From Photobacterium sp. CCB-ST2H9 (GTDB taxonomy: Bacteria; Pseudomonadota; Gammaproteobacteria; Enterobacterales; Vibrionaceae), in the NCBI RefSeq assembly GCF_023151555.2, contig NZ_CP100425.1, forward strand, positions 2,046,001 to 2,110,000: a stretch of 64,000 nucleotides of DNA, written 5' to 3'. The position numbers were made by a program, and so were the translations under genes. Shown in pieces: positions 51,559 through 59,502 of this stretch (its first letter is position 1; each line of letters opens with the position of its first letter). Under the pieces are notes generated by a model. That model ran no database searches. It had not been told where the DNA came from and was given only the letters and a program-made list of their open reading frames with translations.

Positions 51559-53199
51559 ATGATACGCACGCTTTTACTCCTTTTTACCTTCATCACTTTC
51601 AGCTTCAGTGCTCTGGCAGAACCTGAAGTCTCCCGGTCGAAACTGGACGATCTCGCCCAGCTCAATCAGGAAGTCATGGAACTCTACCAGGCCAGCCAGT
51701 CGCGTACCGGCTCCACCCGGGATGTCCTGCGTATGCAGGTGCTCAATAAAAATAACGACCTTAGAGACCAGCTCGGCCAGCTTATCAGTGCCCCGCCTGA
51801 TGGCTCAGAAGGCAAGCTGATTGACTATGTGAAGCGTCAGGTCCGCTACACAAATGCGACGACAAAATATCTGGCTCAAAAGATTAAGACGGATGAGAAG
51901 GCACTGGACAGTGCACCTCAGGAAGAACAGCTGCTCAAGCAAAAGCAGCTGGATGAAGAGCGCCAGCTCTCCGTCGAAATGCTGGGAGACCAGTGGACAA
52001 ACTACAACTGGCTTGAGCAGTTGAGTATCAACACTGACAGAGACAAAGCCAGACTGGCCAAAGATATCAGTGAGCGTCTGGCGTTTGTGTCGGCGTCACT
52101 TGAGTACAATAATCAGCAGGAAAGAGTGCTGTCAAAGCAGCTGAAAGACGCCTCGGAAAGTGAACAGTCTGCGCTGCAGCTGATGCATATTCTGGCGCAG
52201 CGAAAAGTGTCCAGCGACATTGATCGTCTGAACTATCTGGTCAGTCTGGGTGACAAAGTTCAGATAGACACCTCCGGCTATAAAAAACAGCAATTTGAAG
52301 TGACCGGTGACCTGACCAACGATATTCTGAATTTTCAGGTGATTTACTCGATTTTTGCCACCTGGTCCGGAAACCTCAAGAGCTGGGTGGTCGACTACGC
52401 ACCGCAGGTGCTGTTCAAGATTTTCATCTTTATTCTGGTCATTCTGGTTTTCCGGTTACTGAAAAACCTGACCCGCAGAGTTGTGAAGCGTGCAGTCTCC
52501 TCGCCGAACCTGCGGATGTCGCAGCTCATGCAGGACTTTTTCATTTCGATGTCCGGCAAGACAGTGTTTTTCATCGGCCTGCTGATTGCCCTGTCGCAGA
52601 TTGGCCTGAATCTGGCCCCGGTACTGACCGGTTTCGGAGTGGCGGGTGTGATCGTCGGTTTCGCGTTGCAGGACACGCTGTCGAACTTTGCCTCCGGCAT
52701 GATGCTGCTGATCTACCGTCCCTTTGATGTCGGAGATTTTGTTGAAGCGGGAGGTGTTTCAGGAAAGGTCAGCCATATGAGCCTGGTGAATACCACAATC
52801 CGAACCTTTGATAACCAGATCATCATTGTGCCGAACAGCAAGATCTGGGGCGATACCATCAAGAACGTGACTCATGAGCGTGTACGGCGGGTGGACATGG
52901 TCTTCAGCATTGGATACCACGACAGCATTGAGCAAGCCGAAGCCGTTTTACACGATATTATTGACAGCCACCCGGCTGTTCTGCGGGCCCCGGAAAAAAC
53001 AATTAAGGTTCATACCCTGAATACTTCATCCGTGGACTTTATTGTCCGCCCTTGGGTAAAAACAGATGACTATTGGGATGTGTACTGGGATGTCACGCGG
53101 ACGGTCAAACTCCGATTTGATAAAGAAGGACTGACCATCCCTTTCCCGCAACAGGATGTGCATTTACACATGGTTCAAGCGGAAAATCTCAACTCGTAA
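51559..53199 (+). CDS. MscS-family mechanosensitive channel with periplasmic coiled-coil domain
   Basis: A 546-residue protein with signal peptide (MIRTLLLLFTFITFSFSALA), then about 250 residues of coiled coil, a membrane helix (VLFKIFIFILVILVFRLL), and the MscS pore region GFGVAGVIVGFALQDTLSNF followed by the beta domain (VGDFVEAGGVSGKVSHMSLV) and C-terminal cage. It should open under membrane tension to release osmolytes. Larger than MscS (about 286 residues), smaller than MscK. Confidence 0.92.
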   Translation: MIRTLLLLFTFITFSFSALAEPEVSRSKLDDLAQLNQEVMELYQASQSRTGSTRDVLRMQVLNKNNDLRDQLGQLISAPPDGSEGKLIDYVKRQVRYTNATTKYLAQKIKTDEKALDSAPQEEQLLKQKQLDEERQLSVEMLGDQWTNYNWLEQLSINTDRDKARLAKDISERLAFVSASLEYNNQQERVLSKQLKDASESEQSALQLMHILAQRKVSSDIDRLNYLVSLGDKVQIDTSGYKKQQFEVTGDLTNDILNFQVIYSIFATWSGNLKSWVVDYAPQVLFKIFIFILVILVFRLLKNLTRRVVKRAVSSPNLRMSQLMQDFFISMSGKTVFFIGLLIALSQIGLNLAPVLTGFGVAGVIVGFALQDTLSNFASGMMLLIYRPFDVGDFVEAGGVSGKVSHMSLVNTTIRTFDNQIIIVPNSKIWGDTIKNVTHERVRRVDMVFSIGYHDSIEQAEAVLHDIIDSHPAVLRAPEKTIKVHTLNTSSVDFIVRPWVKTDDYWDVYWDVTRTVKLRFDKEGLTIPFPQQDVHLHMVQAENLNS

Positions 53200-53205
53200 C
53201 CAACA

Positions 53206-53254
53206 GCGCGCAATTCACTTCTACAATAAATTGAGTTGCGCGCGGAATTTTTTG
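53206..53254 (+). terminator. Terminator after the MscS-type gene
   Basis: Stem GCGCGCAA / TTGCGCGC with a long loop, then GGAATTTTTTG. Confidence 0.7.
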
Positions 53255-53299
53255 TCTCGACGAAAGTCAAAAATACTCAAATCCATCAGGGGAAAAACA

Positions 53300-53734
53300 A
53301 TGAAAAAACACCTGCTGACCGCAATGGGCACTGCCCTGTTGTTATCTGCCTGCGCCGGAACAGGTGGCAGTACCGCCTCTCAATCGTCAGGCGATCTGAC
53401 TCAGTATGAATGGGAACTGACGAAAATCGACAGTCAGGCTGTCACTGTACCGTCCATGGGCGCCGTTCCGACGCTGGGCTTTGAAAATCAAACGATGGCA
53501 CATGGCCATTCCGGCTGTAACCGCTATTTCGGCAATGCCGAACTGAAAGACGGCCAGTTCCGCATTGAAAAAATGGGCATGACCATGATGGCCTGTCCTG
53601 AAGATGCGATGAAACTGGAGCAAGTGATGAGTGACACGCTGAGTCAGTGGAGTAAAGCGGAATTGAAAGGCAATACGCTGACCCTGTCGAACAGCCTGCA
53701 TACGCTGACGTTTAAAGCGACCCAGCCTCTGTAA
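53300..53734 (+). CDS. META-domain lipoprotein, HslJ-like
   Basis: A 144-residue protein with lipoprotein leader MKKHLLTAMGTALLLSACAG (Cys at 18). The META domain has YEWELTKIDSQAV, GHSGCNRYFGNAEL and MTMMACPEDAMKLEQ. HslJ-type proteins are outer-membrane or periplasmic lipoproteins linked to heat shock and novobiocin tolerance in E. coli. AGGGGAAAAAC precedes the ATG at 53300; the longer frame upstream overlaps the terminator. Confidence 0.9.
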   Translation: MKKHLLTAMGTALLLSACAGTGGSTASQSSGDLTQYEWELTKIDSQAVTVPSMGAVPTLGFENQTMAHGHSGCNRYFGNAELKDGQFRIEKMGMTMMACPEDAMKLEQVMSDTLSQWSKAELKGNTLTLSNSLHTLTFKATQPL

Positions 53735-53781
53735 TCTCAGTCCTTTTTTGTCTGCCTGATCCCAGGCAGACAATCTATCTA

Positions 53782-55461
53782 TCAGCTGAGTGCCTGCTCA
53801 GCTGATGTTTCCCCTTCAAGCTGAACCGCACATATCTTATTGAACCCTTCTTCCTGAGCGCGGCTGAGTAGTGCTTCAGTCTGATGGAACAGGGCTTCGG
53901 CCGTCATCTCCCGGGTTTCAAACACCGTCAGGACTCCGACCGATACCGTCAGATATGGATTGGCACTCATTTCCGTGCTGGCAAGATTCAGCCTTTCAGC
54001 CGCAGAACGCAGCTGTCGTGCGACGACTTCCCCATTATTGGTGTTCGGTAAGACTGCTGCAAACCGGTCGTCATCCAGACGCGCCATTTTATCTCCGGGA
54101 CGTTTCAGGGTCCGGTCCAGCTCATTGGCCAGCATCCGCAGGCTCGAATCCAGCATTTCAGCAGAACACTGTCTGACAAAGTGTTCATAGTCGTCGATCT
54201 CAATCACCAGCAGTGCCAGCGGTGTTTTTTCCCGCCGGGCAATCCGGACCGTTTTATCCAGCTCTTCCTCAAATGCACGCTGGTTGGCAATCCCGGTCAA
54301 CGGGTCGACCCGGCTCATGCGTTCCAGTTTTTCATTCACAAGAAGCAAACGGTCATTCTGCTGATTGAGGTTATCCAGATACACCTGACCGCGTTGAAAC
54401 ACAAAAAAGCTCACCAGTGCGGCCAGTGCAAAGAACGCATTGACGCCAAAGAACACCCACCACGGCGTTGATGCCTGGTGACTGGTCACATAATCCTGCA
54501 GCGGAACCGCTTCAATCACCCAGCGACGACCACCTTTACTCAGCACCTGATGAATATACCGGTAGTTTTCATCATAGTGTTTTGCCAGTGCATCCGGCGT
54601 GAGTGCTTTCTGAACGTAGTGGTAACGCTTCTGCTGACTGACCAGCCCGGTTTCAGCTTCCGGCACCAGACTGAACACCACGCGATGGCCCGAAGGCGCC
54701 AGCGTGTCAATCAGCGTCAGTGAAAAAGCGTTGGCCTCCCGGGCGCCGGAAGACGATAAAAAGATTTGTGCCGGATTAAAAACGCCGCCCACGAAGCCCA
54801 GCAGGCTGTCCTGCCGTTCGACAGAAGTCATGGGTTCCGGAAATTCATACACTGGCAACAAGCTGAGCACCCCTTGCGCCTCGACGTTATTCTGGCGTAT
54901 CTGCAATGGCACGGTCAGTTGCAGCTGACCGCTGTCACGGGCGCGCTGTACGGCTTCAAAGCGCAATGCATGTGACCCTAAGTCATACCCCATCACCGCT
55001 TCGTTCCCGGCGACTGGTTCCACATAGTAAACCGGGTAGTACAGGCCCCGGTCTCCGGCTGCAACACGCGCGCCGGAAGCAACCTGTTCGGTAATGACAT
55101 AGCCCGGCAGCCAGGCACTGGCCTCTGATTCATGCGCAGAACGCGCCTGATGTTCCACTTCAGGAATCCACTCAAGAGCGGTGATTGCCGGATAACGTTG
55201 CAGGATTTTGCCGGTCAGGGCCTGGAAGCCCTTGGCATCAGGAATACCCTGCGTATCCAGGTTCAGTTGCAAAGAATATAAAGCTTCGAAATGACTGTTG
55301 ATCGCCTGGATAAAAGCATGCGCCGTTTCCGTTACATCCGACTGAAACTCCCGTTCGAGCCGCTTCGTTTCCAGGTGAGAAAAAATGAACAGCAGGACCA
55401 CGGATAACAGCATCCCGGCGGCGAGCAGTAAACTGATAAAGGTAAGGCGTTGTCGCTTCAT
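53782..55461 (-). CDS. CHASE-domain GGDEF protein with degenerate active site
   Basis: A 559-residue protein. N-terminal membrane helix (about 9-28), periplasmic CHASE sensor domain (about 60-290; MGYDLGSHALRFEAVQRARD), second helix (WVFFGVNAFFALAALVSFFV) and C-terminal GGDEF-type domain starting DPLTGIANQRAFEEELD. The GG(D/E)EF signature is replaced by ARLDDDRFAAVLP and the DxDxFK metal site by EIDDYEHF. It is therefore probably not a c-di-GMP synthase but may bind GTP or act as a sensor. Confidence 0.88.
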   Translation of the reverse strand: MKRQRLTFISLLLAAGMLLSVVLLFIFSHLETKRLEREFQSDVTETAHAFIQAINSHFEALYSLQLNLDTQGIPDAKGFQALTGKILQRYPAITALEWIPEVEHQARSAHESEASAWLPGYVITEQVASGARVAAGDRGLYYPVYYVEPVAGNEAVMGYDLGSHALRFEAVQRARDSGQLQLTVPLQIRQNNVEAQGVLSLLPVYEFPEPMTSVERQDSLLGFVGGVFNPAQIFLSSSGAREANAFSLTLIDTLAPSGHRVVFSLVPEAETGLVSQQKRYHYVQKALTPDALAKHYDENYRYIHQVLSKGGRRWVIEAVPLQDYVTSHQASTPWWVFFGVNAFFALAALVSFFVFQRGQVYLDNLNQQNDRLLLVNEKLERMSRVDPLTGIANQRAFEEELDKTVRIARREKTPLALLVIEIDDYEHFVRQCSAEMLDSSLRMLANELDRTLKRPGDKMARLDDDRFAAVLPNTNNGEVVARQLRSAAERLNLASTEMSANPYLTVSVGVLTVFETREMTAEALFHQTEALLSRAQEEGFNKICAVQLEGETSAEQALS

Positions 55462-55601
55462 TGATTTCCCTTACACACGCTACATTCCATTCGGCCTACC
55501 CCTATTTGTATGCGAGTTACATGATATTTGCCAATGAGTGATCGGAATACGGATCCAAGATCAATATGCGGCAGTCTTTCAGGCCAGATGTAATCATTTA
55601 T

Positions 55602-55617
55602 AGACGTCTAGATGTTT
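55602..55617 (+). promoter_or_regulatory. Tandem MetJ boxes upstream of metR
   Basis: AGACGTCT followed directly by AGATGTTT; the first is the perfect MetJ consensus. Predicts repression of metR by MetJ with S-adenosylmethionine. Confidence 0.8.
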
Positions 55618-55675
55618 ACACTTCTCTCAAGAACCAGTACCCTGATTCACAGAAAACTTCAGGGACTGAGTGAAC

Positions 55676-56587
55676 ATGATCGAGATTAAACACCTTCGCA
55701 CGTTAGCGGTACTGAGAGACACCGGATCCCTGACCGCAACAGCCAACACGCTGTGCCTAACCCAGTCAGCACTGTCCCATCAGATTAAAGATCTGGAACA
55801 GCGCATCGGTGCCCCGCTTTTCCTGCGAAAAACCCGCCCGGTGAGATTCACGGCGGAAGGAGAGATTCTGCTCCGGCTGTCGGATGATCTGATCCCCCGC
55901 ATTACACGGGCAGAACATGAACTGGCGAATTTGAAGGAAGACGCCAAAGGCCGTCTTCATATGGCAATAGAATGCCACTCCTGCTTTCAGTGGCTGATGC
56001 CGGCGCTGAAGGAATATCAGATCCACTGGCCGGCCGTCAGTCTGGATTTTTCTTCCGGTTTCAGTTTCGAACCGATTCCGGCTCTGGCAGCCGGTGAATT
56101 GGATCTGGTGATCACCTCCGATATCAACCCGCGCGCTGAAGTTCACTATGAGCCCTTATTCGACTTCGAAATGCGTCTGGTGGTTTCGCCGCAGTCACCG
56201 CTGGCTGAACTGAGCACCATCAAACCGGCTGACCTCGCCAGCCAGACCATGCTGACGTATCCGGTTCATAAAAGCCGCCTGGATGTGGTGAAACATTTTC
56301 TGCAGCCAGCGGGGATTGAACCAATGGTATGGAAACAGGCCGACAACACCCTGATGCTGGTTCAGATGGTATCTGCCGGTCTGGGGGTTGCCGCCCTGCC
56401 AAACTGGGCGATTCACGATTTTGCCCGGCAGGGACTGATTGTCAGCAAACCACTGGGCAAAGGGTTGTGGCGCAGACTGTACGCTGCGGTCCGGGCTTCA
56501 GAACGGGAACGGCACTATCTTCAGGCATTTTTTGCCACCGCCCGCCAGCAATGTCAGACCCATCTTGAAGGCATTAAAGCAGCCTGA
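55676..56587 (+). CDS. metR: LysR-type activator of methionine biosynthesis MetR
   Basis: A 303-residue protein starting MIEIKHLRTLAVL as MetR does. The HTH is LTATANTLCLTQSALSHQIK, and the homocysteine-binding domain has HMAIECHSCFQWLMPALKEY and the AGLGVAALPNWAIHDFARQG region. MetR activates metE and metH with homocysteine as co-effector. metE, usually divergent from metR, is not adjacent here: the divergent neighbour is the CHASE-GGDEF gene. The ATG at 55676 is preferred to a GTG two codons upstream. Confidence 0.93.
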   Translation: MIEIKHLRTLAVLRDTGSLTATANTLCLTQSALSHQIKDLEQRIGAPLFLRKTRPVRFTAEGEILLRLSDDLIPRITRAEHELANLKEDAKGRLHMAIECHSCFQWLMPALKEYQIHWPAVSLDFSSGFSFEPIPALAAGELDLVITSDINPRAEVHYEPLFDFEMRLVVSPQSPLAELSTIKPADLASQTMLTYPVHKSRLDVVKHFLQPAGIEPMVWKQADNTLMLVQMVSAGLGVAALPNWAIHDFARQGLIVSKPLGKGLWRRLYAAVRASERERHYLQAFFATARQQCQTHLEGIKAA

Positions 56588-56599
56588 CCCATGAAAGAC

Positions 56600-56625
56600 G
56601 ACGGGCGCCATTTCCGGCGCCCGTC
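56600..56625. terminator. Strong hairpin between convergent genes
   Basis: 10-bp stem GACGGGCGCC / GGCGCCCGTC with six-base loop ATTTCC-like, no T-run. Probably limits read-through between metR and the DUF4250 gene. Confidence 0.5.
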
Positions 56626-56640
56626 ACACTGACTCACTGA

Positions 56641-56829
56641 TTATTTAAACTGATTTGAGATTGGATCATATCGGTAGCCCAGCGACGCCATTTTTTCTCT
56701 CAGCGCGTTCTGATCCAGTTCATACCGGGTTGAGAGTTCCTCAATCGTATCGCATTCCAGCCGCAGTCTTTCGTTCACGATTCCCAGGACAATGTTGGCA
56801 TCCATGTTCAGCAGGTTTCTGATTTCCAC
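56641..56829 (-). CDS. DUF4250 protein
   Basis: A 62-residue protein from a GTG at 56829 with GAAGGAGGG just upstream, giving VEIRNLLNMDANIVLGIVNE. This matches the usual DUF4250 opening, so the internal ATG at 56805 is probably not the start. The rest (CDTIEELSTRYELDQNALRE, SLGYRYDPISNQF) is a small helical, HTH-like domain of unknown function. Confidence 0.8.
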   Translation of the reverse strand: MEIRNLLNMDANIVLGIVNERLRLECDTIEELSTRYELDQNALREKMASLGYRYDPISNQFK

Positions 56830-56989
56830 AGTCCCTCCTTCGGCGACAGCCGTCCGATCACCAGCAAAGGGAAATGGCTTCCCCCACAATTCATCTCAAT
56901 CAGAATGATTGACATGACCTGTTATTAGCATAGACGCCGACGCTGGTATCTCACCAACAGAGCACCATCCGTAACTTTCAAAGCCAACC

Positions 56990-57661
56990 TTAAAAGAGGG
57001 AAAGCTGCAGACCGGCCGAAACTGTCAATAAGAACGATGCGCAGGCAAGCTGCCAGACATGAACGGTTTTCCCCAGGACAATGTGGCCGACCCAGACCAG
57101 CAGCGCAGCAATCAGCAGCAGCAGTGCCGCACAGATAACCAGCAACTGATTTTCAACAGCGGCCTGAGGCAAGGTGTACAGCTGCCACAGCATGAGCAAG
57201 ACCGTCAGCATGGCACTGACCAGACCAGCCGCAGGTAACAGGCGATGAAATGCCTGCAATCGGGTCCGGGCACGGGTCAGCAGCAAATGGGCTAAGGAAG
57301 ATCCCAGCAAAGCAACCGCAACCAGGCTCATCCCGGATACAGGTAATGTCAGTGAAGGCAACAACAGCAACCAGTTCAGCAATGCCGCAGCGCAGGAGGT
57401 ATACAGCACCCACAACGGACCGGCATCGCGGGTTTTGCCGGTTTTCACCTGAAAGGTAAACCAGGCTAATGTCAGTAACGGCAGCAGCGCAGCTGGCTGA
57501 CTCGCAGTCACCAGAACCCAGCCAATCAGCAGCACAGGCAAGGTTTTATGGATTCGTCCCCGCTGACCCGGGCATATTTCCCCCTTCGTCAAAACCAGAG
57601 ACAGAATGAGCTGTGCCCCAAGCAGGGCAGGAATCAAAAATGTGGTATAGGTAATATTCAT
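56990..57661 (-). CDS. Polytopic membrane protein of unknown function
   Basis: A 223-residue, Leu/Ala-rich protein with seven or eight predicted membrane helices (first at about 4-24) separated by short basic loops (LTRARTRLQAFHR). No recognised family or charged residue pattern inside the helices. Probably a structural or unknown inner-membrane protein of core type, with codon use like its neighbours. Confidence 0.75.
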   Translation of the reverse strand: MNITYTTFLIPALLGAQLILSLVLTKGEICPGQRGRIHKTLPVLLIGWVLVTASQPAALLPLLTLAWFTFQVKTGKTRDAGPLWVLYTSCAAALLNWLLLLPSLTLPVSGMSLVAVALLGSSLAHLLLTRARTRLQAFHRLLPAAGLVSAMLTVLLMLWQLYTLPQAAVENQLLVICAALLLLIAALLVWVGHIVLGKTVHVWQLACASFLLTVSAGLQLSLF

Positions 57662-57867
57662 GACAGGCAAACAACGAAGACACAGATAAGGCGCGAATTA
57701 TATCAGAAGGCTGCCGGAAATACCCAGCGCTCATATTTTGTACACCAAACCCGGTTTCACATGTGTTATATGAACCAGGATCACGGTTTTGAGCCGCATC
57801 ATGTAGAATAATTGTCCAATTATAAAAATAAAGGACGATTAGCGTCTGTTTTTCATTACAAAAACAG

Positions 57868-59115
57868 ATGTCAGATGAGCTGGAAGCAAAGATGATATCA
57901 ACCTATAACCATTTTTACAGGCATTTGTGCCATTCCCTCAGGCTCTATGTCCCGGATTTATGGAGTGCGAAGGCGCACACCCAAAATTTCCAGAATACCC
58001 GAAGCGGTTATCTGCGCAGCCGCATCTCACTGCTTGCTATCGTCTGGGCGATCCTGATCATCGCCTGGATCCCATTTGATTTCTTTTATCTGAAAACCGG
58101 AGAAGATATCCGCATTGCCTCCGCACGGCTGATTCTGGCAACATTTCTGATCCTGGTTGCGCGGCTGAATGAGTCTCACACCACCCTGCGCCAGTCGCAA
58201 TTCTGTATGATACTGCTGGTCACCGGGCTGAACCTGTTTTACAGCTATTCCATCTGGGTCCTCGGTTTTCCGAAAGTCTACAGCGGATTTGAATACGGCT
58301 ATACCCTGCTCCCGATATTGCACGTCGCGATTCTGACGATTTTACCGATCACCCTGAAAGAAAGCCTGTGTTTACTGGCGATCACCGCGATTACGGAAAT
58401 GAGCGTTGATGCGCAGGCAGGCAGAATACAAACCCCGGAAACACTCGCCAATTACTGGCTGCAAAATATTCTGGCCGTCATTGTGATCTGGTCACAGCTC
58501 TCGAAGCTTTATATGCTGATGCGCCTTTACCGTCAGGCAACACTAGATCCCCTGACCGGTATTTACAACCGGCGCATGCTGTTACAGCAAGCCCAGAAAG
58601 CACTCGATATTTGTCAGGCAAAACGGCAGCCTTTCGCGCTGCTGCTGTTTGATATTGACCGGTTCAAGCGAATCAACGATACCTGGGGACATGGTGTCGG
58701 AGATAAAGTGCTTCGGGGCTTTGCCGAGCACCTTCAGCAATCCTCCCGAAAAACAGACTTGTTCGGGCGCTATGGCGGTGAAGAGTTCATCCTTTGCCTG
58801 CCGTTTTGCGACACTTTAACGGCTCAGAAAATTGCAGGCCGGATGTTGCAAGACATCCGGGAGTTATCATTACCGACCGATATCGAAGACACTCATATTT
58901 CCGTGACTGCCTGTATCGGCATCTCCGCCTACACACCAGGTGACAGCCTGATGACCATGATCGACAGAGCCGACCGCGCACTGTACGAATGCAAAGATGC
59001 CGGCCGGGACTGCTTTCGTTTTCATCCCCACGGTTATCAACCTGCCAACCATGACCGGAGAACACCACTTGAGGCACGTACAAAGAAAACCCCAAGGGTT
59101 GCTGTGGTTGATTAG
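57868..59115 (+). CDS. Membrane diguanylate cyclase (GGEEF)
   Basis: A 415-residue protein with about six N-terminal membrane helices (residues 50-225) forming an integral sensor and a C-terminal GGDEF domain from DPLTGIYNRRMLLQQAQ. The active site GRYGGEEFIL and metal site FDIDRFKRINDTWGH are intact. RKTD five residues before GGEEF is a canonical inhibitory I-site. It should make c-di-GMP from GTP with product feedback. The C-terminal about 30 residues are a basic, Pro/Arg-rich extension. Confidence 0.93.
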   Translation: MSDELEAKMISTYNHFYRHLCHSLRLYVPDLWSAKAHTQNFQNTRSGYLRSRISLLAIVWAILIIAWIPFDFFYLKTGEDIRIASARLILATFLILVARLNESHTTLRQSQFCMILLVTGLNLFYSYSIWVLGFPKVYSGFEYGYTLLPILHVAILTILPITLKESLCLLAITAITEMSVDAQAGRIQTPETLANYWLQNILAVIVIWSQLSKLYMLMRLYRQATLDPLTGIYNRRMLLQQAQKALDICQAKRQPFALLLFDIDRFKRINDTWGHGVGDKVLRGFAEHLQQSSRKTDLFGRYGGEEFILCLPFCDTLTAQKIAGRMLQDIRELSLPTDIEDTHISVTACIGISAYTPGDSLMTMIDRADRALYECKDAGRDCFRFHPHGYQPANHDRRTPLEARTKKTPRVAVVD

Positions 59116-59199
59116 GGGGATGAACCTGCTCACTTCCCCCTGAAATCATCAGTTTGTTATTTGTGGGGGAAGTCAAAAAAGTCACTCAGTGAGTGTTTA

Positions 59200-59487
59200 T
59201 CACTTACCCAGTTTTCGACGAATTTCTTGATAACTTTCAATCATAAACTTGATCAAACCACCCTCCGGATAAGAATTATTATACTCATCCAGCGCATAAA
59301 TATAATTCGATCGGAACTTTTCTACCGCTTCTTCAGGTGTATCTGCATAAATGACATCATCTTCAACTGCAAAGCCTGATTGCAACAGCTGCTTCTTTTC
59401 TGCTAAATACGTATCACTTTCCATATTGATATAGGTAAACTCCCTGCGCTTGGAATCGGGTATACAAAAAAACTGATATTTAGCCAC
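59200..59487 (-). CDS. Hypothetical protein
   Basis: A 95-residue soluble protein (MAKYQFFCIPDSKRREFTYI, then acidic helices such as DTPEEAVEKFRSNYIYALDE). GAAATGAAGAG precedes the ATG. No family recognised. It lies 15 bp downstream of, and in the same direction as, the protease gene to its right, so the two may be co-transcribed. Confidence 0.7.
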   Translation of the reverse strand: MAKYQFFCIPDSKRREFTYINMESDTYLAEKKQLLQSGFAVEDDVIYADTPEEAVEKFRSNYIYALDEYNNSYPEGGLIKFMIESYQEIRRKLGK

Positions 59488-59502
59488 TCTTCATTTCCAT
59501 TT

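Noticed and set aside
53743..53765. Inverted repeat GTCTGCCTG-ATC-CAGGCAGAC
   Set aside because: The T-run precedes the stem on the plus strand and no T-run follows on either strand, so it is not a convincing terminator.
59124..59175. ACTTCCCCC / GGGGGAAGT inverted repeat between convergent genes
   Set aside because: Loop of about 27 bases and no adjacent T-run; may be chance or a weak structure.
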